This document shows positions 37,710-46,341 of a stretch of DNA of 46,868 nucleotides, piece after piece (the first letter of the stretch is position 1; each line of letters starts with the position of its first letter). The stretch spans positions 1 through 46,868 of the forward strand of contig CANKAJ010000023.1 in the NCBI GenBank assembly GCA_947479645.1, read 5' to 3'. Made by a program: the position numbers and the translations under genes. The DNA is from Betaproteobacteria bacterium. GTDB lineage: Bacteria; Pseudomonadota; Gammaproteobacteria; Burkholderiales; SG8-39. A model generated the notes under the pieces. It made no database searches, was not told where the DNA came from, and was given only the letters and a program-made list of their open reading frames with translations.

Positions 37710-38717
37710 ATGCAACTACTGGATATCGACAGTGATGAAACGGTCCGATTGAGCGTGACAGAGGCGCAGGCGCTTGGGGAAAGCGCGCTGCGCGGCATCG
37801 GCTATACGCCCGACGCTGCGGCCATTATCGCTACGCACCTGGTGGATGCCTCCACGTGGGGCTATGAGTTCGCCGGGTTGCCGCGCATTCTGGTCATCGC
37901 AGAAAGACCCGAACTGAAGAAACCGTGTACGCCGGTGACCATCATCAGGGAGACCCCCGCCTCGGCGTTCCTGGATGGCGGCAATAATGTCGGTTACATC
38001 GCAATCCTGCGCGCCGCCGAGATCGCCATCGAAAAAGCGCGTCAATCCGGCGTCGCGGTGATTGGCATGAGGAACAGCTGGTTTGGCGGTCGAAGCGCCT
38101 ACTACATGGAGAAGATTGCCCGCGCCGGCTTCGCTGCAATCTACTGCTGCAGCAGTACCCCGACGGTGGTTCCGCCGGGCGCCATCCGCAAGGTCCTCGG
38201 AACCAATCCGATGGCTATCGCAATGCCGGGAAAGGTCAATCCCTTCATCTTTGACATGGGCACGGCGGCGGTGATGTCGGGCGAAGTGCTGATGAAGGCC
38301 TTTCTCGGAGAAGAGTTCCCCGAGGTGGTCGGCATCGACAAGAATGGGACTCCCACGCGTAGCGCACGCGACATGGTGGATGGCGGCGTGTTCCCTTTTG
38401 GCGGGCACAAGGGTTACGGTCTGTCCATCGCCATCCAGGCCCTCGGCTTGATGGCCGGCGCCCGCATGAGAAACGGCGATGTCAGCGATTTTGGCTACCT
38501 GCTCATCGTCTTCGATCCGGAGATTTTCATGCCGGTCGAACAATTCACTGCGGAACTGGAAGAGTTGCTGACGAAAATAAAGGGTCTGCCCAGGCAGCCG
38601 GGGGTAGCCGAAATTCGCATACCTTCCGAGCGTGGCTTTCGCGAGCGGGAAATTCGCCGTCAGCAAGGCATCCTTCTCAGCAAGCAGATTTTCAATCGCC
38701 TGAAGGAGATGTGCTGA
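37710..38717 (+). CDS. Ldh-family (malate/L-sulfolactate type) NAD(P)-dependent oxidoreductase
   Basis: The 335-residue protein belongs to the type-2 malate/lactate dehydrogenase family, which is unrelated to the classical Rossmann MDH. Signs are the segments YEFAGLPRI near the start, FLDGGNNVGYIAILRAAEIAIEKA, the NSWFGGRSAYY segment with the region that normally carries the catalytic His altered, FIFDMGTAAV and FPFGGHKGYGLSI. Family members normally have GHFGAAG-like His in that position; here NSWFGG replaces it. It presumably oxidises a 2-hydroxyacid to a 2-oxoacid. AAGGAG precedes the ATG. A Bug receptor gene follows 118 bp on. Confidence 0.82.
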   Translation: MQLLDIDSDETVRLSVTEAQALGESALRGIGYTPDAAAIIATHLVDASTWGYEFAGLPRILVIAERPELKKPCTPVTIIRETPASAFLDGGNNVGYIAILRAAEIAIEKARQSGVAVIGMRNSWFGGRSAYYMEKIARAGFAAIYCCSSTPTVVPPGAIRKVLGTNPMAIAMPGKVNPFIFDMGTAAVMSGEVLMKAFLGEEFPEVVGIDKNGTPTRSARDMVDGGVFPFGGHKGYGLSIAIQALGLMAGARMRNGDVSDFGYLLIVFDPEIFMPVEQFTAELEELLTKIKGLPRQPGVAEIRIPSERGFREREIRRQQGILLSKQIFNRLKEMC

Positions 38718-38835
38718 GGCGGCCCAATCCGCTTGCAGGTGATGCATGCGGGTTGACTTCACAACTTGAATAAATCAGGGGCAGCGGCGCCATGAAGCGT
38801 GCTTTCCCGGTTCATTAACTCACAAGGAAAATCAA

Positions 38836-39804
38836 ATGAAAATACGGTTCATGAAGGGCATCATTGTCATGGCCCTGGCGTTCTCGGCGGCAGGGGCCGT
38901 GCAGGCGGCAGACGACTTTCCCAGGAAACCGGTGCGCATCATTGTTCCGGTGCCACCCGGTGGACTGATCGATTCCATCACCCGTCTCGTCGGCGGCAGA
39001 ATGGCGGAAAAACTCGGTCAGACGGTCATTGTGGAGAATCGTGATGGAGCAGGTTCGCTGGTGGGAACCCGCTTTGTGAAGAGCCAGCCGGCCGATGGCT
39101 ACACGCTGTTGTCGACGACCACCAATGCGATGACCGCGAGCGTCGCGATTGACAGCAATGCCGGTTATGACACGTTGAAGGATTTCACTGGCGTCGGTCC
39201 GATGATCCGGGCACCCTGGCTGATGGTGGTTGGAAACAATCAGCGTATCAAGACAGTTGCCGAATTCATCGCGCGCGCCAAGGCACGTCCAGAGGAGGTG
39301 TCTTTTTCCTCCGGTGGTGAGGGCGGCGGCAGTCATCTGGCGGCCTCGGCATTCCTGCATCGTGCCGGCCTCAATGTTCTTCATGTGCCTTACAAGGGCA
39401 ATGGGCCTGCTCGTGCGGACGTGATCGCCAATCGCGTCACCATGACCTTTGCGGCTGGTGGCGCCGCTGACGCCCGCTCCGGGGTGCTGACGCCGCTTGG
39501 ATTCACTTCCACGGCACGGCTTGCTGCCTTTCCGGACATTCCGACGATTGCCGAGCAGGGTTTGCCAAACTACAGCGATTATGTCTGGTTCGCCATGTTT
39601 GCCCCTGCGCGCACGCCGAAGGATGCGATACAGCGTCTGTCGGACACCATGCAACGATCCACCCGGGAATTTCGCGAACGGATCGAAAAGGATGGCAATG
39701 AACTCATCCCGATGTCGCCGGATGAGTTCAATGAATTCGTCAAGCGGGAGATGGTCGAAATGGCAAAGCTGATAGCCAATATGGGACTGAAGAAAAGGGA
39801 CTAG
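38836..39804 (+). CDS. Tripartite tricarboxylate transporter substrate-binding protein (Bug/TctC family)
   Basis: This 322-residue periplasmic receptor has a signal peptide ending near VQAADD. The start FPRKPVRIIVPVPPGGLIDSI is the Bug ligand loop, and VPYKGNGPARADVIANRV is the second signature. These proteins bind carboxylated or aromatic organic acids for TctAB permeases, but no tctA/tctB gene lies in the window. AAGGAAAATCAA precedes the ATG. The neighbouring Ldh oxidoreductase suggests that the ligand is a hydroxyacid. Confidence 0.9.
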   Translation: MKIRFMKGIIVMALAFSAAGAVQAADDFPRKPVRIIVPVPPGGLIDSITRLVGGRMAEKLGQTVIVENRDGAGSLVGTRFVKSQPADGYTLLSTTTNAMTASVAIDSNAGYDTLKDFTGVGPMIRAPWLMVVGNNQRIKTVAEFIARAKARPEEVSFSSGGEGGGSHLAASAFLHRAGLNVLHVPYKGNGPARADVIANRVTMTFAAGGAADARSGVLTPLGFTSTARLAAFPDIPTIAEQGLPNYSDYVWFAMFAPARTPKDAIQRLSDTMQRSTREFRERIEKDGNELIPMSPDEFNEFVKREMVEMAKLIANMGLKKRD

Positions 39805-39823
39805 AAATTCCGGGGAAGGGCGT

Positions 39824-39849
39824 AACAGTGCCGCAGATGCGGCACTGTT
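39824..39849. terminator. 11-bp perfect hairpin between convergent genes
   Basis: AACAGTGCCGC and GCGGCACTGTT enclose AGAT. It lies between the Bug gene and the convergent CitE-like lyase, so it could serve both strands, although T-runs are absent. Confidence 0.7.
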
Positions 39850-39927
39850 GTTGCAATTGATCCCGACTGTTTCCCCGGGTGCTTCGCGTGCAGTAACGGC
39901 GATTCAAGCCAAACTTGCGTGCCAACC

Positions 39928-40803
39928 CTACATGGATCGTGCCAACGCGATTATTTCGTGGGCCGTCTTCACCATGGCTTCGTCCACCATGTCCCCTTTG
40001 TATGTCACTGCCGCGATTCCGCGTTTGCGGGCATCATCCATGGCCTGAATCAGTCCCTCGTAGAAAGCGACTTCTTCCTGGGACGGCGTAAAGACACGAT
40101 TCACGATCGGTACGTGCGTGGGATGCATCACTGTCATCCCGCGGAAGCCAATCTGACGATTCCAGCGGGCATCCTTTTCCAGGCCTTCGAGGTCCTTGAT
40201 ATTCCACCATGAACTTACCGTTGGATACTGAATGCCTGCGGCCCGGCACTCAAGCACAGTCCTTGATCGCAGAAAGAGCGTCTCCGTTCCCTCCTTGGAC
40301 CATTGATAGCCAATCGCCCGTGCCGCATCACCTCCCGGCCCCGCAGCGAGCCCGACGCGCTTTACGCGCGGGCACGATGAAGCGATGTCGTACATATTGC
40401 GCATTCCCTTGGCCGTTTCGCAGGCGAGGGGAGTTTCTATCGCGCCTGGTGTGATTCCGTTGCGCTTCTCCAGGTGGGTCAGGAGTGCGTCCAGTTGCAT
40501 CATGTCGGCCGGTGTCTCGACCTTCGAGAGACAAACGCCGTTCAGTTCCGGGCAAAGAATCCCTTCGAGATCATCGAGTGTCAGGCCTGTATCGAAAGGA
40601 TTGACGCGAACATTCACGGCCTGCCCGCGGGCCTTGAGCGCAACAATGCCGGATTTGACGATTGAGCGTGCCGCGACCTTCTCCTGGTCAGGAACGGAGT
40701 CTTCGAGATCGAGGATCAGGCAGTCAGCTCCGTAACTGGCGGCCTTCTCCATCCAGCTTGCACGGTTGCCGGGAACATAAAGCATGGAGCGATACGGTTT
40801 CAT
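39928..40803 (-). CDS. CitE-like CoA-ester lyase (HpcH/HpaI aldolase family)
   Basis: This 291-residue TIM-barrel enzyme belongs to the citrate-lyase beta-like family: RSMLYVPGNRASWMEKA at the start, DCLILDLEDSVPDQEK with the metal-binding acids, then IETPLACETAKGM, and the C-terminal GMTVMHPTHVPIVN. Members cleave or form malyl-CoA, citramalyl-CoA or similar hydroxyacyl-CoA esters. The exact substrate cannot be read. ATG at 40801-40803 is set by AAGGA upstream. The upstream gene on the same strand is the UGSC selenoprotein, 245 bp away. Confidence 0.87.
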   Translation of the reverse strand: MKPYRSMLYVPGNRASWMEKAASYGADCLILDLEDSVPDQEKVAARSIVKSGIVALKARGQAVNVRVNPFDTGLTLDDLEGILCPELNGVCLSKVETPADMMQLDALLTHLEKRNGITPGAIETPLACETAKGMRNMYDIASSCPRVKRVGLAAGPGGDAARAIGYQWSKEGTETLFLRSRTVLECRAAGIQYPTVSSWWNIKDLEGLEKDARWNRQIGFRGMTVMHPTHVPIVNRVFTPSQEEVAFYEGLIQAMDDARKRGIAAVTYKGDMVDEAMVKTAHEIIALARSM

Positions 40804-41048
40804 CAGTGGATGTCCTTGAGTGTGATCGGTCTTGATACCGTGAAGTGTGCAGTGCTGCCCACCTCCGGGACGTTCCTTCGTGTCTTCAGTCGAGCGATTA
40901 TTATCCCTGAAACCCACGACCTGCCAAAGTTTCATTCAAGGTACGCATTGCAGGCATGCGAAAGTACATTGCCGGGCCTGATTCTTTCCTCCTCCAATCA
41001 TGCAAGCCTCATTCTGGCGATTGGGATCACTTTGCAGCGAGCTCCGCT

Positions 41049-42767
41049 TCAAAAGGGGTAGTCCTTCGGCAGTTGTATTTTTCTGCCGGTGGGATAGCCG
41101 AGAAAGCCATTCTGTGCGAATACGTAGGCATTGTTCCGCAATGGATCGCCGGATACCGCGACCATGTAGTCCTCAGGCTTCCAGACGATGGGGACGAGGC
41201 GTTTCGGATCGTCGGATTCGTAGAAGACTTTCGGGATGCGCCCTGCGATCACATCGGCCTTCAGGTCCCAGACACCACGGATGTTCCAGTCGCGAAGCTG
41301 TCGTTCAAAATCACAGGCAGGCAGCCGCGCATGCTCGAACAGATACTTCTTTACGTCGAGCTTTGTCCATCCGCACTTGGCCAGCTGCTCGGCAATGATG
41401 GGAGTGATGACCACGAGCGGGCGCAGCGAACCCATGCCATGGCTCGTGGTGAAGGTGACCTGCCAGTTGTTGAAGCGCTGAATGCTGTCAGCGAGGTAGG
41501 GCATGAGTTCTTCCGGCGTGCTGCCGGTGACCGACGACAGCGAGCCGCCGCCGGTGTAACGCGCAATGGTCACGGTGTTGTCGCCACGCGCAAAACCCAT
41601 CTCCATGCCCGTCGTTTCCCAGCCGATGTTTGCCAGAACATCGTCGTTTTCCGCGACCACGACACGCCAGGTGTTGCCGAAGGTTGCCTTGTCGGTTTTT
41701 TGCAGCAGGAAGCCCGCCACGTTGCGCAGGTACAGGCGCCAGAAGCGACCCACCGAGGTGTTCGGCAGGAAGCCGTCGCGCATCACCCCCTGCGTGTAGT
41801 TGAATCCGAGTTGCTTGATGATAGGGCCGTTCAGGATGATGAGCGTGTCCGCGCCCGGTGTATTGCCACTGTGCTCCACGCCGTACTTCGGATCACACAT
41901 CGCCTCTATCAGCGCGATGAGGATGGGCATGTATTCGGGACGGCAGCCCGCCATTACGCCGTTTGCCGCGATGCTCCAGATCGTCGCCGCACGCTTGTCC
42001 GGCAGCATGGTACCCAGGCTTTCGTCCGGATCGCGATCGGTGTAGCGAAGGAATTCGCCGATGGCCTGGCGGGTCGGCGGGATGATGGGCAGGCCATCGG
42101 AGTATTCCTGCTCGACAAAGTACTGGTTCACCGCCATGAAGCCGCCTTTGACGACAATGTCACGGGCGCGCGGTTCGGTTGAGATGCCGATGACTTTCGG
42201 CGTCGCGGTGAGGTTGCTGACCACGTCGTCCAGCGTGACGTTCAGGATGGCGTCGCGCAGCTCCGAGGGGGCCTTCGTGCCGATGTGACCAGGCACCTTT
42301 GCAATGGGAATGTTCGGCATGCCCAGGCCGACCGAGGTCGCGGCAGCCTGCTTGAGAAAGCCTTCACAGGTGAGCGAGGAGGTCGGGAAGCCCGCCGCCT
42401 CGCATACCGCGCTGGCCCGCAACACGGCGGGCGTGCAGCTGCCTCAACACGCCATGCCGGAGATGACGGCATCGACGCCATATTCGCGCAACTTCTGCGG
42501 CAGTGCGGCGAGCGCCGTCTTCTCGTCGCCGCCGTGTGTGCTGCCGAATTCGCGCCAGTTCACGAATCGGATGCCGGGATAGCGCTGCTTCAGCCCTTCT
42601 TCAAGAAGCCCGAATACAACGTCGCCCTTGAATAGTTCGTCCCAGAGCTGGGCAACTACCTTGCCTTCCAGCGTGTCAAGACGTTGCGCAAGCTCGAGCG
42701 TACGTTGTTGTCTCGGACTGCGGGGCCAATGGGCCTCGTAGTAGCCGTCGTTTGCCTGGTTTGACAT
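41049..42767 (-). CDS. UGSC-family selenoprotein with in-frame UGA (Sec108)
   Basis: The frame from ATG 42765-42767 (AAAGG upstream) runs to an in-frame TGA at 42444-42446, and continues without a further stop to TGA at 41049-41051. This gives 572 residues. Around the TGA the protein reads VISGMAC-U-GSCTPAV, which is the UGSC signature after which a known (seleno)protein family is named. Homologs without selenium have Cys there. Residues 1-200 form the UGSC domain with a redox-like U/C-GSC motif; the rest (about 200-572) contains IIPPTRQAIGEFL and TGSTPEELMPYLADS and has no clear catalytic signature to me. A SECIS-like hairpin follows the TGA. The function of the family is not established; redox chemistry is inferred. 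Its neighbours are a CitE-like lyase and a Bug receptor. Simple gene calling splits it at the TGA. Confidence 0.9.
42415..42446 (-). promoter_or_regulatory. SECIS-like element just after the Sec UGA
   Basis: On the coding strand UGA is followed by 11 bases, then stem GCCCGC, loop CGUGUU and stem GCGGGC. The six GC pairs are perfect. The apical loop of six bases has G at position 2 and begins 17 bases after the UGA. This meets the general bacterial SECIS rules (short apical loop with G in its first two bases, about 16-37 bases from UGA). Confidence 0.78.
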
Positions 42768-43015
42768 GAGGAGTGCCTTTTTGAGGGGGGCTTGCCAGCG
42801 AGGCGCATTTAATGGTTGCCCATGCGCCAAAACGCTGCGAGCATAGCACCGCCGATTTATTCCAGATAGATCTGAAAGGGAATGGCCCGGATTGATATGG
42901 AACGCTTGTCTTGGACCTGCGCGGCATTGGTTCAGGACCGAAATCACGCAGTGCTTGTTGGCGTGAACAATGCTTTGTACATCTATTGCAATTCAATTAG
43001 CAGCGGAGAGAAAAC

Positions 43016-43996
43016 ATGTTTCATCCGAATCGACTCAAGGTATTGTTGTGCATGGCGCTCGTGGCATTTGCGCAGCCGTTGTTCGCACAGAACTATCCGA
43101 GCAAAGCCATACGATTCATCGTTGGTTTTACAACAGGGGGGCCCAACGACATTCTTGCGCGCATCGTCGGTCAAAAGCTCTCTGACAGCATGGGAGTGCC
43201 GGTCACCGTGGACAACCGGCCTGGCGCGGACAGCATGATCGGTACGCAACTCACCGCTCGTGCTGCTCCGGACGGTTATACGATCTCGATGATCAGCGCG
43301 AGCGCCACCATCCACCCGAGCGTGTACTCGAACATTCCCTATGACATCGCCAAGGACTTCAGCCCGATAACGGTAGTCGCATCGGGCTCGTTCATTCTTG
43401 TGGTCAATCCGTCCCTGCCCGTGAAATCAGTCAAGGATCTCATTGATCTTGCGAAAACCAGGCCCGGCCAACTCAACTTCTCCAGTTCGGGCATGGGGGG
43501 AAGCGTGCACCTCATGAGCGAGTTGTTCAAATCACTTGCCCAGATCAGCATGAATCATATTCCCTACAAGGGTGGTGCACCGGCGGTCACAGATGTGGTG
43601 AGCGGACAGGTGGAACTCATCATTGGTCCCATGGCGGTGGTAATGCCGCATATCAAGTCCGGCAAGCTGCGCGCGTTGGCAGTGTCGGGCAGCAAGCGCT
43701 GGCCTGCGTTGCCCGATCTGCCCACCATGGCGGAGGCCGGAGTTCCGCGCTACGAAGCGAGCGGCTGGTACGGTATCGTTGCGCCGGCACGCATGCAGCG
43801 TGCAGTAGTTACACGACTTAATCAGGAGATTGTCAAAGGTCTTGGGTCGCCTGATGTGCGCCAGCAGGTCGCCAGCTTCGACCTTGAGCCCGTGGGCAAT
43901 TCACCGGAAGAAATGGCGAGTCATATCAACACAGAACTGGTGAAATGGGCGAACGTTGTCCGGGAAGCGAAAATCACACCCGGGACGCTGCAGTAA
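43016..43996 (+). CDS. Tripartite tricarboxylate transporter substrate-binding protein (Bug/TctC family)
   Basis: This 326-residue periplasmic receptor has a signal peptide ending at LFAQ. The mature start YPSKAIRFIVGFTTGGPNDI is the Bug ligand loop, and IPYKGGAPAVTDVVSGQVEL is the second signature. It is divergent from the selenoprotein gene, with 248 bp between them that should hold both promoters. A T-rich terminator follows. No tctAB permease is adjacent, so it probably shares a permease encoded elsewhere. Sequence differs clearly from the other Bug protein at 38836, so the ligand is likely different. Confidence 0.92.
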   Translation: MFHPNRLKVLLCMALVAFAQPLFAQNYPSKAIRFIVGFTTGGPNDILARIVGQKLSDSMGVPVTVDNRPGADSMIGTQLTARAAPDGYTISMISASATIHPSVYSNIPYDIAKDFSPITVVASGSFILVVNPSLPVKSVKDLIDLAKTRPGQLNFSSSGMGGSVHLMSELFKSLAQISMNHIPYKGGAPAVTDVVSGQVELIIGPMAVVMPHIKSGKLRALAVSGSKRWPALPDLPTMAEAGVPRYEASGWYGIVAPARMQRAVVTRLNQEIVKGLGSPDVRQQVASFDLEPVGNSPEEMASHINTELVKWANVVREAKITPGTLQ

Positions 43997-44096
43997 TCGA
44001 GTGGGCATGCGAACGTATTTTTCAGTACACACCACTGCAAGTCAGATCGAATCCAATGCAGTCCATGCATCTCGATGAAATCATGAGGCTGCCTTC

Positions 44097-44125
44097 ACAC
44101 CATTGAATGGTGTCGGTTCTTTTTT
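44097..44125 (+). terminator. Rho-independent terminator after the second Bug gene
   Basis: ACACCAT and ATGGTGT enclose TGA, and a TTTTTT run follows after CGGTTC. It lies about 100 bp past the Bug stop and before the 2-hydroxyacid oxidase gene. Confidence 0.8.
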
Positions 44126-44245
44126 ATCGCTTGTTGCAAAAAATGGGCGATGCTACTCTAGCCCCGCAATTCAAGTGAAAAGCAATGACGCCGACGCACG
44201 GCGCTGACAATTCCAGCCTGACTGACTACCTGGGGAGGACGAACT

Positions 44246-45436
44246 GTGTCTAACAGTGATGTGAAGGAAGCGCAAAATATTCACGATTTGCGGCTGATGG
44301 CCAAGAAGCGCCTGCCAAAGTGGATGTTCGAATTCGTGGACCGAGGCACCGAGGACGAGGTGGCCCTGCGCAACAATCGCGCCGCATTCGAGCGCATCAA
44401 GTTGAAGACGCGCGTGCTGGTGGATGTCTCCAAACGCAACCAGGAGATCACGCTGTTTGGCAAGAAGCACGGTATGCCGCTTGGCATCGCCCCGACGGGC
44501 CCGGCCGGCATGCTTTACTACAAGGGTGAACTGGAGCTTGCGCGCGCGGCCAAGGCTGCGAACATCCCGTTCACACTGGCCACGGGCTCGCAGACCAGCA
44601 TGGAGGAGGTGGCCAAGGTCGTCGGCGGCACACTGTGGTTCCAGCTCTACATGTGGTCGGATGTGCGCATGTCGCATCTGCTGGTGGAGCGGGCGAAAAA
44701 TGCCGGGTTCGAGGCGCTGGTCGTCACGGTGGATGGTCCTGTTGGCACGAACCGGGAATACAACGTCCGCAACGGCTACACCGTTCCGTTTCGTTACAAC
44801 CGCAAGAACACCACGGCTGTTCTGGCCCGGCCAGGCTGGTTGTTCGGCGTCATCATGAAATACTGGCTGAGCGGCGGCATGCCGACACGCGCGAATTACC
44901 CGGAAGGCATGACGGAAAAGTTCACCCACGTCTCCACGGCCGAGCGCAAGACCAAGAACGATTCGCTCAGCTGGGATGACCTCTCGGTGCTGCGCGAGAT
45001 GTGGCCGGGCAAGCTGATGGTCAAGGGCATCCTGACGCCGGCGGATGCCGAGAAGGCGATTGCGCATGGCGCCGACGGCATCATTGTGTCCAATCACGGG
45101 GGGCGCAACTTTGACAGTTCCATGGCGCCGATTGAGGCATTGGCGCCCATCGTCGATGCCGTGGGCAACAAGACGACCGTGATCGTGGACAGCGGTTTTC
45201 GTCGTGGCAGCGATGTGGTCAAGGCGCTCGCCATCGGGGCCAAGCTGGTGCTGGTTGGCCGCGCCACACTCTGGGGCACAACCGTTGGTGGCGAGGCCGG
45301 CGCCGCCCGGGCGATCAATTTCTACCGAGAGGAAATCAGCCGCACGCTGGCCTACCTGGGTTGCCGTGGTGTCGATGATCTGAGCCGCGATCTCCTTGAT
45401 TTTGTCCAGACGCCGCATCTTCCCCTGACCATGTAA
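44246..45436 (+). CDS. FMN-dependent alpha-hydroxy-acid oxidase/dehydrogenase
   Basis: This 396-residue TIM-barrel flavoprotein oxidises 2-hydroxyacids to 2-oxoacids. FMN-binding and catalytic elements are PLGIAPTGPAGM, LWFQLYM, VTVDGPVGTNRE, Lys in LMVKGILT, and the catalytic His in IIVSNHGGRNFD. Typical enzymes have SNHGGRQLD, so Asn-Phe replaces Gln-Leu after the substrate-binding Arg. DSGFRRGSDVVKALAIGA and GRATLWG complete the phosphate site. The start is GTG at 44246, preceded by GGGAGG. The FAH-family gene starts 52 bp later with a strong ribosome-binding site, so the two probably act in one pathway. Confidence 0.93.
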   Translation: MSNSDVKEAQNIHDLRLMAKKRLPKWMFEFVDRGTEDEVALRNNRAAFERIKLKTRVLVDVSKRNQEITLFGKKHGMPLGIAPTGPAGMLYYKGELELARAAKAANIPFTLATGSQTSMEEVAKVVGGTLWFQLYMWSDVRMSHLLVERAKNAGFEALVVTVDGPVGTNREYNVRNGYTVPFRYNRKNTTAVLARPGWLFGVIMKYWLSGGMPTRANYPEGMTEKFTHVSTAERKTKNDSLSWDDLSVLREMWPGKLMVKGILTPADAEKAIAHGADGIIVSNHGGRNFDSSMAPIEALAPIVDAVGNKTTVIVDSGFRRGSDVVKALAIGAKLVLVGRATLWGTTVGGEAGAARAINFYREEISRTLAYLGCRGVDDLSRDLLDFVQTPHLPLTM

Positions 45437-45488
45437 CGCAGAGTTGCGATGGCGTGCAAATACCGGGCTACAACAAGGAGGATAGACC

Positions 45489-46277
45489 ATGAGCACTAAA
45501 TGGTGCCGCTTTCAAAAAGACGGGAAAATATCCTATGGAAGAATCGACGGCGAAAGTGTGATTGCCGTCGATGGGTCACCGTGGGAGGCCTCGGCCGACA
45601 CATCGACCCGGCATCCTCTGTCTTCGGTGAAGTTGCTGGTTCCATTGGTGCCGCGCACGTTTTACTGCGTGGGGCTCAATTATCCGGAGCACCTCATCGC
45701 CTCGGCCAAACACAGGGGGGTTGAGCCGGTATTTCCGAAGCGACCGGACGTCAACTTCCGGTCGAACAACGCACTGTGCGCGCACGAGGATCCCATTATC
45801 AAACCCAAGGATGCCGGCGAACTCTTTCAGTACGAGGGCGAACTGGTCGTGGTGATCGGCAAGCAGGGCAGGCACATTCCGAGGGAGAAGGCGCTCGAGT
45901 ATGTGTTCGGCTGGAGCATCGGCAACGATGTCAGCGAGCGTGACTGGCAGCGTGGCGATCGCACCAACTGGCGCGCCAAGAACTCGGACACTTTCAATCC
46001 GATGGGGCCATGGATTGTCAGCGGGGTTGATTATCGCAGCATGACCACGCTGGTCCGCCTGAATGGCAAGGAGGTGGCCAGGTTCCCCACGGCGAACATG
46101 ATCAATGACGTGGAGACCTACATCGCCGAGGTCAGCAAATACTGCACGCTGCAGGCGGGCGATATGATCTGGATGGGCACCGACGGCGATCCGGTCAACA
46201 TGAAGCCCGGCGACGTATGCGAGGTCGAAATCACCGGCATCGGAATCCTGCGCAACAAGGTTGTTGCAGAGGCCTGA
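45489..46277 (+). CDS. Fumarylacetoacetate hydrolase (FAH) family protein
   Basis: This 262-residue enzyme has the FAH fold: FYCVGLNYPEHLI near residue 58, metal ligands in QYEGELVVVIGKQGRHI (Glu-x-Glu), GWSIGNDVSERDWQ with Asp, the FNPMGPWIV segment and MGTDGDPVNMKPGD at the C-terminus. Family members hydrolyse acylpyruvates or hydrate or decarboxylate 2-oxo-dienoates in aromatic degradation. AAGGAGG precedes the ATG. It follows the hydroxyacid oxidase and supports a catabolic role for the region. The precise substrate is unknown. Confidence 0.92.
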   Translation: MSTKWCRFQKDGKISYGRIDGESVIAVDGSPWEASADTSTRHPLSSVKLLVPLVPRTFYCVGLNYPEHLIASAKHRGVEPVFPKRPDVNFRSNNALCAHEDPIIKPKDAGELFQYEGELVVVIGKQGRHIPREKALEYVFGWSIGNDVSERDWQRGDRTNWRAKNSDTFNPMGPWIVSGVDYRSMTTLVRLNGKEVARFPTANMINDVETYIAEVSKYCTLQAGDMIWMGTDGDPVNMKPGDVCEVEITGIGILRNKVVAEA

Positions 46278-46341
46278 CGCGATGCTTGCTGATTGCTGAT
46301 TGCGGGATGCGAAGAGTGTCATTCTGAAAATTGCTTGATCT

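Noticed and set aside
37716-38762. Leftward 348-residue ORF
   Set aside because: It is opposite the Ldh-type oxidoreductase, which has clear family motifs and a ribosome-binding site.
40956-42182. Rightward 408-residue ORF opposite the selenoprotein
   Set aside because: It is a shadow of the opposite-strand gene in GC-rich DNA. It has no recognisable motif and unnatural composition.
42444-42767. Reading the region as a truncated 107-residue protein plus a separate downstream gene
   Set aside because: The frame is continuous across one TGA in the UGSC motif with a hairpin behind it, so a single selenoprotein explains both pieces.
44171-45496. Leftward 441-residue ORF opposite the hydroxyacid oxidase
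   Set aside because: It is a shadow of a clear enzyme gene with strong motifs. His/Arg-rich composition is typical of an antisense frame.
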